The notes below the pieces were generated by a model. The model did not search any database and was not told the DNA's origin. It worked only from the letters and a program-made list of their open reading frames with translations. Of a stretch of DNA of 64,000 nt, positions 8,501 to 16,317 are shown piece by piece. Within the stretch, counting starts at the first letter, position 1, and each line of letters begins with the position of its first letter. Source of the stretch: Streptomyces sp. HUAS ZL42. Its GTDB lineage: Bacteria; Actinomycetota; Actinomycetes; Streptomycetales; Streptomycetaceae. Both the position numbers and the translations under genes were made by a program. Location of the stretch: assembly GCF_040782645.1 (NCBI RefSeq), contig NZ_CP160403.1, positions 2,418,001 to 2,482,000 on the forward strand. Direction: 5' to 3'.

Positions 8501-10190
8501 CGCCGTCGCCGAGATCGCCCTGGGCGCCGTCGGCCAGCTGCCGGCGGGCCCGGCGCAACCGCTCGGTGAATTCGGCCGGTTCGGCGGCCACGACGGCCAG
8601 CCTGCTCGGCAGCGGCTCACGCCCGCCCAGGGTGTGGGCCACCGCCGCCATCGACGGCGTGGGCGTCTGCTCCAGGGTGTCGAGCAGCGCCCCGATGTGC
8701 TCCTGGAGCGCCTCCCGACCGCCCGCCGAGATCAGGGCGAGGTGGGGCTCGGCCGCGGACCTGGTGCGGGCCGGCTGTCGTACGGCGGCCGGGGCCGGGA
8801 CCGGTGCCTCCTGGAGAACCACGTGGACGTTCGTACCGCCGAAGCCGAACGAGCTGACGGCGGCGCATCGCGGGGCGTCGCCGTCCGGCCACGGCCGGGC
8901 GGTGTCGGCGATGCGCAGTCCTGCGGCGTCCAGCCCGAGATCCTGGCGGGGGCTGACGTCCGGCTGCGGCACGACCGTACGGCGGTGCACGACCAGCGCC
9001 GTCTTGATCAGCCCGGCGATGCCCGCCGCGGACAGCGAGTGCCCGATGAGAGCCTTGGCCGAGGAGAGGTGACACGGGCCCGGAGCCCCGTCGGAGTCCT
9101 CGGTCCGCAGCCGGCGCAGCGCTTCCACCTCGACGCGGTCGCCGACGGAGGTGCCCGTGCCGTGGGCCTCGATGAAGCCCACGGCGGACGGCGGCACACC
9201 CGCGTCCGCGAAGGCGCGGCGCATGGCCCGCAACTGGCCTTCGGCAGTGGGGACCAGGGGGCCGGGGGCGGTACCGTCGTTCGCCGAGCCGATGCCCTTG
9301 ATGACGGCGTAGACACGGTCACCGGCGGCGAGTGCGTCCCGAAGCGGCCGTACGACGACGGCTCCGGCGCCTTCGCCGAGGACGAAACCGTCGGCCCGCT
9401 CGTCGAACGGCCGGCACACCCCGCTGGGCGACAGGGCACCGATACGGGAGAAGCCCACGAGGCTGTCCGGGGTGAGGCTGAGGTAGACACCGCCGACCAC
9501 CGCCGTCGTGCAGGATCCGCAGCGCAGGTGGAGCACTGCCTGGTCGAGGGCGATCAGGGCGCTGGAGCAGGCGGCGTCGACGGCGAAGCTGGGGCCGCCG
9601 AGGTCGAAGTGCCGACTCACGGTGGCGGGCGCCATGTTGAGCAGACTCCCCGGCAGGGCGAAGGTCTGGACGGGACCGAGCTGTTCGGCGGCCCGGTCCT
9701 TGAGGGCCTGCAGGAGGCCGGGGTCGGCCGCCCCGCCGAGCGACCCGTCGGCGAGGCCGATGGCACGCAGGCGTGCCGTCATGAGCTCCTTGTAGTCGGA
9801 CACGGACAGGCCGAAGAAGACGCCGGTGTTCTCCCGGTCGAAGCCGCCCCTGCCCAGCCCCGCGTCGTCGAGGGCCTCGCGGGTGACGTCGAGCATCAGC
9901 CGGTGCTGCGGGTCCATGGCCTCGACGCGGCGGGGCGGCAGGCCGTAGTGCAGGGCGGCGAAGCGGTCCACGTCGTCGAGGAAGGCGCCCTGGTCGGTGT
10001 AGGCGCTGTCGGCGGCGCGCCGGTCGGCGGGTTCGTGGAACGTGTCGTGGTTCCAGCGGTCCCTGGGGACGGGGGCGAACTGCCGCTCTCCACTGACGAG
10101 GAGGTTCCAGTACGCCTGGCTGTCCGGGGCGCCGGGGAACCGGCAGCCGAGTCCGACGATGGCGATGTCATTCATGGCGATGTAATTCAT
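5592..10190 (-). CDS. KS-AT-ACP-AONS polyketide/alpha-oxoamine synthase megasynthase
   Basis: 1532 residues. Ketosynthase (about 1-430): VDAACSS with Cys208, EAHGTGT with His343, KALIGHS with His384. Acyltransferase (about 580-880): FVFPGQGSQ, GHSVGE with Ser679, and NAFHS, the malonyl-type signature. ACP (about 1000-1085): LGFDSL with Ser1056. A proline-rich linker leads to an alpha-oxoamine synthase (about 1130-1530): VDEAHSIGVLG and TLSKALAG with PLP Lys1376. It should extend an acyl starter once with malonyl, then release the beta-keto chain by decarboxylative condensation with an amino acid. There are no reductive domains and no thioesterase. RedL of prodiginine synthesis uses the same module order to make a pyrrolinone. 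The ATG at 10190 overlaps the MMPL stop (ATGA), with AGAGG upstream. Confidence 0.93.
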   Translation of the reverse strand: MNYIAMNDIAIVGLGCRFPGAPDSQAYWNLLVSGERQFAPVPRDRWNHDTFHEPADRRAADSAYTDQGAFLDDVDRFAALHYGLPPRRVEAMDPQHRLMLDVTREALDDAGLGRGGFDRENTGVFFGLSVSDYKELMTARLRAIGLADGSLGGAADPGLLQALKDRAAEQLGPVQTFALPGSLLNMAPATVSRHFDLGGPSFAVDAACSSALIALDQAVLHLRCGSCTTAVVGGVYLSLTPDSLVGFSRIGALSPSGVCRPFDERADGFVLGEGAGAVVVRPLRDALAAGDRVYAVIKGIGSANDGTAPGPLVPTAEGQLRAMRRAFADAGVPPSAVGFIEAHGTGTSVGDRVEVEALRRLRTEDSDGAPGPCHLSSAKALIGHSLSAAGIAGLIKTALVVHRRTVVPQPDVSPRQDLGLDAAGLRIADTARPWPDGDAPRCAAVSSFGFGGTNVHVVLQEAPVPAPAAVRQPARTRSAAEPHLALISAGGREALQEHIGALLDTLEQTPTPSMAAVAHTLGGREPLPSRLAVVAAEPAEFTERLRRARRQLADGAQGDLGDGAFAADAPLPPAERRVAFVFPGQGSQRPGMMRDLHERFPDFREAVDGLGAVARQAAGVDVPGLLYGGTADGSEEDSELRRRLSGTEVCQPLLGTVQIAATRLLAACGVAPDLVLGHSVGEFAAAAAAGVLSDAETVRLLAHRGAVLREAEAEPRGGMLAVQTDEETCRGLLRDIDDVWLACFNQPRQIVVSGGKEGLDALRRVCSEAGVATVALDVSNAFHSPRLARADDVMRADLERRPLAAPRLPFVSGVSGTECGEPELLRELWTRHGSAPVRFGDAVRGAHDAGARVFLQVTGGGSLLTSVRRNLAGRGDVHVVAADGTAPDDAYGFLRALARLAVLGVPVDPRAVVREEERGLLDLPVARLEAQPYWVPRPARNGSRRSASVPAPAGTPTGDPNEENPMNKENPMNKENPMYELLDLIQQQVTALRRLGETLPPAVVPASSSRPCAPPGAGPGAEAEEAVFEQIARISAFPVDHLRSDQLLVEDLGFDSLMLTDLFTSLQRRWPSLKIDESSARATVGSITAVITGTAEAPEPAAPPAPPAPPVPPTPAVPDPALPAPPEEQTRIECFPEVTAHRDRMGALGQLQLPNPYFLVHEGGMTDRTVVDGRELVSFSGYNYLGLATHPQVSEAVKEAVERCGTSASASRLLSGSRPLHVQLESELARTLGTEDAITLVGGHSTNVTVIGHLVGPGDLIVHDALAHDSVLQGCRLSGAIRRPFPHNDAAALDALLARVRHQYRRVLVVVEGVYSMDGDIAALPDLVEVKRRHGALLMVDEAHSIGVLGATGRGVGEYFGVERAEVDLWMGTLSKALAGCGGYVAANRAVVDYLRYTAPGFVYSAGMTPANTAASLAALRLMRAEPERLARLRENSALFVRLARQAGIDTGDSHDTPIVPCVVGDSANTLRLARALFRQGVSVNPILHPAVPEELARLRFFVTCDHTPDQIRFTVATLQQELRDVGVASAA
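7257..7307 (-). repeat. tandem in-frame Shine-Dalgarno/ATG modules inside the megasynthase gene
   Basis: On the minus strand three 18-base units follow one another, the last two being AAGGAGAACCCGATG preceded by AAC and the first GAGGAGAACCCCATG. Each places AGGAG six bases before an in-frame ATG (first bases 7295, 7277, 7259; residues 966, 972, 978). The units encode repeated E-N-P-M-N-K and lie exactly between the AT and ACP domains. They look like real translation starts and could give a separate ACP-AONS protein of about 555 residues. Confidence 0.8.
10161..10190 (-). repeat. duplicated start module of the megasynthase gene
   Basis: ATGAATTACATCGCC (10190-10176) is followed directly by ATGAATGACATCGCC (10175-10161), one mismatch in 15, encoding MNYIA then MNDIA. 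The usual ketosynthase N terminus begins at the second unit (MNDIAIVGLGCRFPG), so the first looks like a small in-frame duplication that moved the start onto the preceding gene's stop. Confidence 0.75.
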
Positions 10191-12466
10191 GGGGATACCT
10201 CTTTTGGTTCTGGCGCCCGGGGCGGGCAGCCGGTGCGGGAAGGGGAAGGGCGTTGGGGTTCGGCCCGGGGCGGAGACGGCGAAGGGGGCGGGGGCGGGCG
10301 GGCCGGCGTCCTGCCACCGAGGGCACGCGGCGCCCACCAGTTGAGGCCGCCGGCGAGCCGCATGAGCGCCGGTACGAGGACACCGCGCACGAGGGTCGCG
10401 TCGAGCAGGACGCCGAACGCCGCGCCGATCCCGAAGAACTGCAGAAGGGCCATCTCGGAGGTGCCGAAGCCCAGCAGGGTGAAGGCGAGCAGGGCGCCGG
10501 CGGCCGTGACGATGCCGCCGGTGCGGGCGATCCCGGTCACGATCGAGTCGGCGGTGTCCTGCCCCGCGTCGTGCGCTTCCTTGATGCGGGCCAGGACGAA
10601 GACCTCGTAGTCGACCGAGAGCCCGAAGACGATGCAGAAGAGGAGCACCGGCATGGTGGTGCTGAGCGGTCCGGGCGTGAAACCGAGCAGGCTGCTCAGG
10701 TGTCCGGCCTGGAAGATCCACACCATGGCGCCGAGGACCGCCGCGAGGCTCAGTCCGTTGAGAGTGATCGCCTTCAGCGGAAGGAGCAGACTGCGCGAGA
10801 AGAAGAAGAGCAGGACGAACGTGCTGACGGTGATCATGCCGGCCGCGAGTGGCAGCCGCCGGGAGATCGTGTCCTTGGCGTCGACCAGCACCGCGCTGGG
10901 ACCGCCGACGTGGATGTCGGTGCCCGCGGGCGTGGGTGTGCCGCGGATGTCGCGGACCAGCCGCTGGGCGTCGGCCGACCGGGGGTCGGCGGACGGCACC
11001 ACCGAGAGGATCGCCGGACCGCCGGCACCGGACGGCGCGAGAGAGGTCGCGGCGCTGCCCGGCGCGGTCACCGGCTCACCGTCCCGCCACACTCCGGACG
11101 GCCCCCTGACCTCGGCCACACCGGGCAGGGAGGACAGCCGGGGCGCGTAGTCGAGGGCGACCTCGGGCGTGGGGCTGGTCGTGAACACCGTGAGGGCGGC
11201 CGCGTTCCCCCCGTCGAACTCGCTGCGCACCAGGTCCCCGGTCTGCCGGCTGGACGCGCTCCGCGGCAGCGTCCGGTCGTCCGGGGTCGCGAACCCCGCG
11301 TGCGTGAACGGTCCCGCGAGCACCGCCAGCAGGGCGAGGACCGGCAGCGCGGCGAGCAGCGGGCGGCGTACGACGACCCGGGCCAACCGGTCCCAGAACC
11401 GTGAGGCGGAGCCGGCGCGGGCCCTGCGGCGCCACGGCACCGCCCACGCGTTCACGCGCCGGCCGACCAGCACCAGCAGCGCCGGCAGGACCGTGGTGGC
11501 CGCCACCGCCGCGACGGCCACCACGGCGATGCCCGCGTAGGCGAAGGAGCGCAGGAAGTATGGCGGGAAGACCAGCAGGGTCGCCAGCGCCGCACAGACC
11601 GTCGCGGCGCTGAAGAAGATGGTGTGTCCCGCGGCGCCCACCGTCCGCCGGACGGCGTCGCGCGGCTGGTGCCCCGCGGTGAGCTCCTCCCGGAACCGGG
11701 AGACGATGAGCAGCCCGTAGTCGATGCCGAGGCCGAGGCCGAGCGCGGTGGTGAGGTTCAGGGCGAACACCGACACGTCGGTGACGCTGCCGAGCAGGCT
11801 GAGGATCAGCAGGGTTCCGCCGATGGCCAGGACCCCGATCAGCAGGGGCAGGGCCGCGGCCACCACACTGCCGAACACCAGGACCAGCAGCACGAGGGTG
11901 CCGGGCAGGACGACGGCCTCGGCCCGTTTCAGGTCGGAGGCGGCGATGTCCTGCATCTCGGCGTCGGCGAGCGCCGTCCCGCCCACGTGCACCGTCAGGG
12001 CGTACCGTCCGCCCACAGGCGGGGCCGTCAGGGTCTCGCGCACCTGCTCGGCACGGGGGCCGAGTCGCTCGCCCTCGCCGTCGACGTGCGCGATCAGCAG
12101 GGCCGAGCGGCCGTCCCGGCTGCGCAGTTCGGCCGCCCCGCCGCTCCAGTACGAGGACACGTCGCTCACATGCGGCTGGGCCGCGAGACGCCGGGTCAGC
12201 TCTTGGCCGGCGTTGCGGGCGGCGGGGTCGTCGACGTCGCCGCGCTCGACCTGCGCGACGACGACCAGGTTCGTGGCGGTCCCCCGGTACTCGGCGGTCG
12301 CGCGGGCCGCGAAACTCGAGTCGGACGAGGGGTCGTCGTACCCCTGGGTCTTCAGCCGTCCCGTCGCTCCCGACCCGGCCACCACCGACAGGACGAGGAA
12401 GCCGAGCGCGGCGAGCAGCACCAGTCGGGGACGACGGGCCGCGACGGCACCGAGCCAGCGGTACAT
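10187..12466 (-). CDS. MMPL-family (RND superfamily) membrane transporter
   Basis: 759 residues from ATG at 12466, with AGGAGG four bases upstream. It has the typical layout: one N-terminal helix, a large extracytoplasmic domain, five helices, then the same again, twelve helices in total. GLGIDYGLLIVSRFREE and GLSVDYEVFVLARIKEA are the two paired Asp-Tyr motifs of the proton pathway. MMPL proteins export lipids and lipid-like secondary metabolites using the proton gradient. Its stop codon overlaps the start of the KS-AT-ACP-AONS gene, so it probably exports that enzyme's product. It is the first gene of the three-gene operon. Confidence 0.92.
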   Translation of the reverse strand: MYRWLGAVAARRPRLVLLAALGFLVLSVVAGSGATGRLKTQGYDDPSSDSSFAARATAEYRGTATNLVVVAQVERGDVDDPAARNAGQELTRRLAAQPHVSDVSSYWSGGAAELRSRDGRSALLIAHVDGEGERLGPRAEQVRETLTAPPVGGRYALTVHVGGTALADAEMQDIAASDLKRAEAVVLPGTLVLLVLVFGSVVAAALPLLIGVLAIGGTLLILSLLGSVTDVSVFALNLTTALGLGLGIDYGLLIVSRFREELTAGHQPRDAVRRTVGAAGHTIFFSAATVCAALATLLVFPPYFLRSFAYAGIAVVAVAAVAATTVLPALLVLVGRRVNAWAVPWRRRARAGSASRFWDRLARVVVRRPLLAALPVLALLAVLAGPFTHAGFATPDDRTLPRSASSRQTGDLVRSEFDGGNAAALTVFTTSPTPEVALDYAPRLSSLPGVAEVRGPSGVWRDGEPVTAPGSAATSLAPSGAGGPAILSVVPSADPRSADAQRLVRDIRGTPTPAGTDIHVGGPSAVLVDAKDTISRRLPLAAGMITVSTFVLLFFFSRSLLLPLKAITLNGLSLAAVLGAMVWIFQAGHLSSLLGFTPGPLSTTMPVLLFCIVFGLSVDYEVFVLARIKEAHDAGQDTADSIVTGIARTGGIVTAAGALLAFTLLGFGTSEMALLQFFGIGAAFGVLLDATLVRGVLVPALMRLAGGLNWWAPRALGGRTPARPPPPPSPSPPRAEPQRPSPSRTGCPPRAPEPKEVSP

Positions 12467-12690
12467 CCGTCCTCCTCTCCGGTTCGCGCCCCGCTGCGGC
12501 GGTCGCACGGGCGGTCGTCTGCCACGGTGCCCCGCGACCGGGGAGGCTCCCCAGCCCCGGCTGTTCGTCACTTGACGGGAGGTGGGTCGTGAGCTACGCC
12601 CACGACAACGGCCGTCCGGCCCAGTGCGTCCTGCGGGCCGCCACGCCCGTGTGGCACGGTGCTGGGGAGGCGAGCTGGAAGGGTGCGCAC

Positions 12691-13290
12691 GTGGCCGACC
12701 TCTTTCTCGTGCGGCACGGTCAGACCGAGTGGTCGCGGTCCGGGCGGCACACCGGATGGACGGACGTCCCGCTGACCGAGCACGGGCGGGAGGAGGCGCG
12801 CCGGCTGGTGCCGACGGTCGGCTCGCTGCGGATCGGGGCCGCGTTCGTCAGCCCGTTGCGGCGGGCGCGGGAGACCGCCGAGCTGATCGGGCTGCACGAC
12901 GTACGGGTGGACCCGGATCTGCGCGAATGGGACTACGGCGGATACGAGGGGGTCACGACCGTCGAGATCCAGCGCACCCGGCCGGGCTGGTTCCTGTTCA
13001 CGGACGGGGTCGCGCCGGGGACGCCCGAACACCCCGGGGAGACCCCGGAGCAGGTCGGGGAGCGCGCCGACCGGGTGCTGGCCAGGGCGGAAGCCGCGCT
13101 CGCCGACGGCGAGGGGGACGTGATGCTGGTCGCGCACGGGCATTTCCTGCGGGTCCTCACCGCCCGGCGGCTCGGGCTGCCGCCGTCGGCCGGGGCCTTC
13201 TTCCAGCTGGCGACGGGGACGCTGGGCCGGCTGGGCACGGAGCACGGGCGGCCGGTGATCGCGGAGTGGAATGTCAGACCCGGGTCGTAG
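12691..13290 (+). CDS. histidine phosphatase (phosphoglycerate mutase-like) superfamily protein
   Basis: 199 residues from a GTG at 12691 with GGAAGGG seven bases upstream; a longer frame back to 12589 gives an unrelated, low-complexity N terminus and was not used. Motifs: FLVRHGQTEWS with the catalytic RHG, GWTDVPLTEHG, SPLRRARETAEL, REWDYGGYEG with the catalytic acid, and LVAHGHFLRVL with the second histidine. The enzyme is a cytosolic phosphatase or mutase of unknown substrate. It points away from the divergent MMPL operon, and no link to it is evident. Confidence 0.88.
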   Translation: MADLFLVRHGQTEWSRSGRHTGWTDVPLTEHGREEARRLVPTVGSLRIGAAFVSPLRRARETAELIGLHDVRVDPDLREWDYGGYEGVTTVEIQRTRPGWFLFTDGVAPGTPEHPGETPEQVGERADRVLARAEAALADGEGDVMLVAHGHFLRVLTARRLGLPPSAGAFFQLATGTLGRLGTEHGRPVIAEWNVRPGS

Positions 13291-13360
13291 TCTTCGAGTG
13301 GGCCCGCCGCGGGCCCGCGAGACCCCTACGAGCAGGCCGTTCACCGGGAAGGAGCACGCC

Positions 13361-13987
13361 GTGACACGACCGCCCACCGCCGCGCAACGCCGTGTCATCG
13401 ACGCCGCCGATCCCGTCACAGGCCGCCTCAGGGGTACGGAGACGCAGCTCGCGGCGCTCGTGAAGCGCGGGCTCGCCTTCCGGCACCCGCGGCCGCCGCA
13501 CGACCACTTCCTGACCCCGGCCGGACATCGCATACGGGAGGCCGAGCCGGAGGCGCCCGAGGAGCCGGAGGCCCGTCCGGCCACCGGCTTGTTCGCCGCT
13601 CGCGTCGGCGGCGAGGAGGACGCCCCGGACGCGGGCCCGGCCCGCGTCCGTGAGGTGCACAGCGCCTGGCAGGGGCTGCTGGAGCTGCGCCGGATGACCA
13701 ATCCCGACGGTGCGACCGACCGCCCGTGCGCCTGGGAGCGGACGCATCTCGTGCAGGCCGCCGCGCTCGCCCTGGAGGCCGCCGGACACCGCCCGGCAGG
13801 CGGGGACACCGACGGCTACCGGGTGCGCGCGACCCCCCAGCCGGAGGCGGTGGCCGTGCGCGAACCGGACGCCGGGGCGCTGCGGGCCTGCGCGGCCACC
13901 CTGGAGAAGGCGGGCTGGCAGGTCGGAGAGCACACCGAGCCCCGCACTGGAGATCGCTATCTTCTGGCATCGCCGCGCCGGGCCTGA
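13361..13987 (+). CDS. conserved hypothetical protein
   Basis: 208 residues, unrecognised function. The GTG at 13361 with AAGGAG six bases upstream is preferred over an in-frame ATG at 13271. The N-terminal part (QRRVIDAADPVTGRLRG, then LAALVKRGLAF and HFLTPAGHRIRE) reads like a small winged-helix-type fold. An acidic Glu/Pro-rich linker follows (about residues 63-75), then a second helical part (WQGLLELRRMTN, WERTHLVQAAALALEAAG) and a C-terminal domain with VREPDAGALRACAATLEKAGWQV. No signal peptide or membrane segment is seen. It stands alone between the phosphatase and thioesterase genes on the same strand. Confidence 0.7.
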   Translation: MTRPPTAAQRRVIDAADPVTGRLRGTETQLAALVKRGLAFRHPRPPHDHFLTPAGHRIREAEPEAPEEPEARPATGLFAARVGGEEDAPDAGPARVREVHSAWQGLLELRRMTNPDGATDRPCAWERTHLVQAAALALEAAGHRPAGGDTDGYRVRATPQPEAVAVREPDAGALRACAATLEKAGWQVGEHTEPRTGDRYLLASPRRA

Positions 13988-14038
13988 CGGGCGTGCCAAG
14001 ATCGGTGGACAGGGCAGCGAATGCGAGAAGGGGAAGCC

Positions 14039-14461
14039 ATGAGCGTACCGTTTTCCGTCCGGGTCACCGTCCGCGGATACGAGACCGATGTGCAGGGTCA
14101 CCTCAACCAGAGCGTGTACATCAACTACGCGGAACACGCTCGCTGGTCGTTACTGCAGGCGGCAGGCATCAGTCAGGCCGGTCTCATCGGCAAGGGCGTG
14201 GGCCCGGTCGCCCTGGAGACGACCATCCGCTACAAACGGGAGCTTCTCGCCGGTGACGAGGTCGACGTGACGTGCGCCTTCGAGTGGGGCGGCGGAAAGA
14301 CCTTCCGGATCCAGCAGACCATCCGCAGGACGGACGGCACGGTCGCCGCCGAACTCACCGCGGTCGGCGGACTGCTGGACCTCGAGGCACGACGAATGGT
14401 GGCGAACCCGCAGGACTACTTCAAGGAACTGGCCACGGACCCGAGCCTGTTCGGGCTGTAG
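14039..14461 (+). CDS. hot-dog-fold acyl-CoA thioesterase (4HBT/YbgC-FadM type)
   Basis: 140 residues. The ATG at 14039 has AAGGGG upstream. The fold signature is clear: RGYETDVQGHLNQSVYINYAEHARW corresponds to the D-x-x-G-H-x-N-x-x-Y motif of 4-hydroxybenzoyl-CoA thioesterase-like enzymes, with Asp and His at the active site. A central strand pattern follows (ALETTIRYKRELLAGDEV, then TVAAELTAVGGLLDL). It probably hydrolyses an acyl-CoA in the cytosol; the natural acyl group cannot be read from the sequence. Its 3' end overlaps the tail of a decayed HxlR gene on the opposite strand. Confidence 0.85.
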   Translation: MSVPFSVRVTVRGYETDVQGHLNQSVYINYAEHARWSLLQAAGISQAGLIGKGVGPVALETTIRYKRELLAGDEVDVTCAFEWGGGKTFRIQQTIRRTDGTVAAELTAVGGLLDLEARRMVANPQDYFKELATDPSLFGL

Positions 14462-14768
14462 GCCGTCAGGCCGGCGCCGTCGGACCAGCGCCGTCGGACC
14501 AGCTCGGGTTCGTGCTCGGCGTCGTAGGCCACCCGGGACTGCGCGATGTAGACCCTGTTGCGCTCCGCCCGGTCCGTCAGGCGCTGCAGGGTCTCGTGCA
14601 ACTCACGGGCCACCGGGGTGAGTTCGTACTCGCCCTTCGGGGGCACCGTCGGGTGCACGGTCCGGGTGACATGGGCCCGTGAGCCGCCGCGACGAGGATC
14701 TGCACGCTCCATTTGCCGGACACCCTGTCAAGAACTTCCCGGACCGGGCACGCGTGCGCGTTCATCAT
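14416..14768 (-). pseudogene. HxlR-family regulator broken by an internal out-of-frame deletion
   Basis: From ATG 14768 the frame gives a normal HxlR start (HACPVREVLDRVSGKWSVQI, then LVAAAHGP). At about 14675 the family sequence continues in a different frame with TRTVHPTVPPKGEYELTPVA and LHETLQRL. The roughly 30 residues that normally lie between (the recognition-helix region ending in DGL) are absent. The gene has lost about 80-90 bases out of frame, including most of the DNA-binding helix, and cannot make a working regulator. The distal frame runs on into the convergent thioesterase gene. Confidence 0.8.
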
Positions 14769-14846
14769 TCATGCGCACAGAGCGCACGATCGGCCACGAA
14801 GACCGCGCCGGGGCACGCACCACCGTGCGTACCCCGGCCACGGCCG

Positions 14847-14871
14847 CCGTGGACCCCGCTCGGGTCCACGG
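14847..14871. terminator. hairpin downstream of the uric-acid operon
   Basis: CCGTGGACCC (14847-14856) pairs perfectly with GGGTCCACGG (14862-14871) around the loop CGCTC, with further imperfect GC pairing outside. It lies 46 bases beyond the stop of the deaminase gene, the last gene of the minus-strand operon. Confidence 0.65.
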
Positions 14872-14916
14872 CCGCCGGCCGGGAGCCGTCCCTCCCGGCC
14901 GGAGTTCTCGGGCCGG

Positions 14917-16290
14917 TCAGCCCTGTCCGGCGATCCGCGCCAGGCGCCGGGCCTCGTCCCGTGTGGAGCGGGCGACGGCGTCCTCGTCGACATGCAGCAG
15001 GCGGCCGTTCTCGACGATCTGTGTGCCGCCCACGAAGGAGGCGGTCACCGGTGCCGCCGCGCCGAAGACCAGCGCGGTCACCGGGTCGGCGATCGAGGCG
15101 TGCGCGAGGGTGTCGAGCTTCCACAGCACCAGGTCGGCGAGCTTGCCCGGCTCCAGGGAGCCGGTCTCACCCGCACGGCCCAGCACCTGGGCGCCGCCGT
15201 ACGTCCCCAGCCGCAGCGCCTGACGGGCGTTCAGGGCGGCCTCGCGGTGGGCGCCGAGGCGGTTGATGAGGAGGGCGTTGCGCAGTTCCGTGTGCAGCTC
15301 GCCGGACTCGTTCGACGCGGTGCCGTCGACACCGAGGCCAACCGGGACGCCCGCCGCCAGCATGTCGGGGACCCGGGCGATGCCCGCCGCCAGCCGGGCG
15401 TTGGACGAGGGGCAGTGGGCCACACCGGTCTTCGTACGGGCGAAGGCGTCGATGTCGGAGTCGTTCATGTGGACGCAGTGCGCCATCCACACGTCCTCGC
15501 CGAGCCAGCCGGTGGACTCGAAGTAGTCGGTCGGGCCCATGCCGAACAGCTCGTGGCAGAACTTCTCCTCCTCGACCGTCTCCGAGCCGTGGGTGTGCAG
15601 GCGCACCCCGAGGCGACGGGCCAATTCGGCGCCCTGCCTGAGCAGTTCGGTGGAGACGGAGAAGGGCGAGCAGGGGGCGACGGCGACCTGGGTCATGGCA
15701 TCGAAGGAGGGGTCGTGATGCTGCTTGACGGTCTCCTCGGTCGCGGCGAGGGCGCCCTCGAGCGTCTCGACGGCGAAGTCCGGCGGCAGCCCGCCGTCCT
15801 TCTCGCTGCGGTCCATGGAGCCGCGGGCGAGGGTGAAGCGGACGCCCATCTCGCGGGCGGCACGGATGACGGCGCCCGACAGGTCGCCCGAGCCCTTCGG
15901 GAAGACGTAGTGGTGGTCCATCGCGGTGGTGACGCCGCCGCGGGCCATCATCGCGAGCGAGCCCTGCGCGGCCGCGTACACCATCCCCTCGTCGATGCGC
16001 GCCCAGGTCGGGTAGAGCGCGACGAGCCAGTTGAACAGGTTGTGGTCCGTGGCCAGGCCCCGGGTGATCCACTGGTAGAAGTGGTGGTGCGTGTTGACCA
16101 GGCCGGGGGTGACGAGGTGTCCGGTGGCGTCGATGCGCCGTACGACGTTCTCCAGACCGTCCGGTGCCCTGCCCGCGCCGAGCGACTCGATGCGGTTGCC
16201 GGCGATGACGACGTGTCCGGAGGCGTACTCGGTGTCGCCGGCGTCCACGGTCGCTATCGAACAGTTCTCGATGACGATGCGCTGTGCCAT
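14917..16290 (-). CDS. 8-oxoguanine deaminase (amidohydrolase, cytosine/guanine deaminase type)
   Basis: 457 residues. Metal-ligand motifs of amidohydrolases are present: TPGLVNTHHHFYQW (HxH), VRLHTHGSETVEEEKF, WMAHCVHMN, and GLGVDGTASNESGEL with the catalytic Asp. The order and wording fit the 8-oxoguanine deaminase/atrazine-hydrolase branch, which turns 8-oxoguanine into uric acid plus ammonia. GAGGA seven bases before the ATG supports the start. It follows the uricase gene by 27 bases on the same strand, so its product, urate, would feed straight into uricase. Guanine or another aminopurine cannot be excluded as substrate. Confidence 0.85.
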   Translation of the reverse strand: MAQRIVIENCSIATVDAGDTEYASGHVVIAGNRIESLGAGRAPDGLENVVRRIDATGHLVTPGLVNTHHHFYQWITRGLATDHNLFNWLVALYPTWARIDEGMVYAAAQGSLAMMARGGVTTAMDHHYVFPKGSGDLSGAVIRAAREMGVRFTLARGSMDRSEKDGGLPPDFAVETLEGALAATEETVKQHHDPSFDAMTQVAVAPCSPFSVSTELLRQGAELARRLGVRLHTHGSETVEEEKFCHELFGMGPTDYFESTGWLGEDVWMAHCVHMNDSDIDAFARTKTGVAHCPSSNARLAAGIARVPDMLAAGVPVGLGVDGTASNESGELHTELRNALLINRLGAHREAALNARQALRLGTYGGAQVLGRAGETGSLEPGKLADLVLWKLDTLAHASIADPVTALVFGAAAPVTASFVGGTQIVENGRLLHVDEDAVARSTRDEARRLARIAGQG

Positions 16291-16317
16291 CGTTCGTCCT
16301 CTACTTCCGTGTCCGCG

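Noticed and set aside
7842..10610. Long plus-strand open frame of 922 codons opposite the megasynthase gene
   Set aside because: It is the antisense shadow of a gene with clear catalytic motifs; composition is Gly/Arg/Val-rich without any family pattern.
12589..12690. N-terminal extension of the histidine phosphatase
   Set aside because: The GTG at 12691 has a proper ribosome binding site and starts right at the conserved strand.
14473..14500. GCGCCGTCGGACCA repeated twice in tandem
   Set aside because: A single short duplication in the tail of a pseudogene, most likely neutral.
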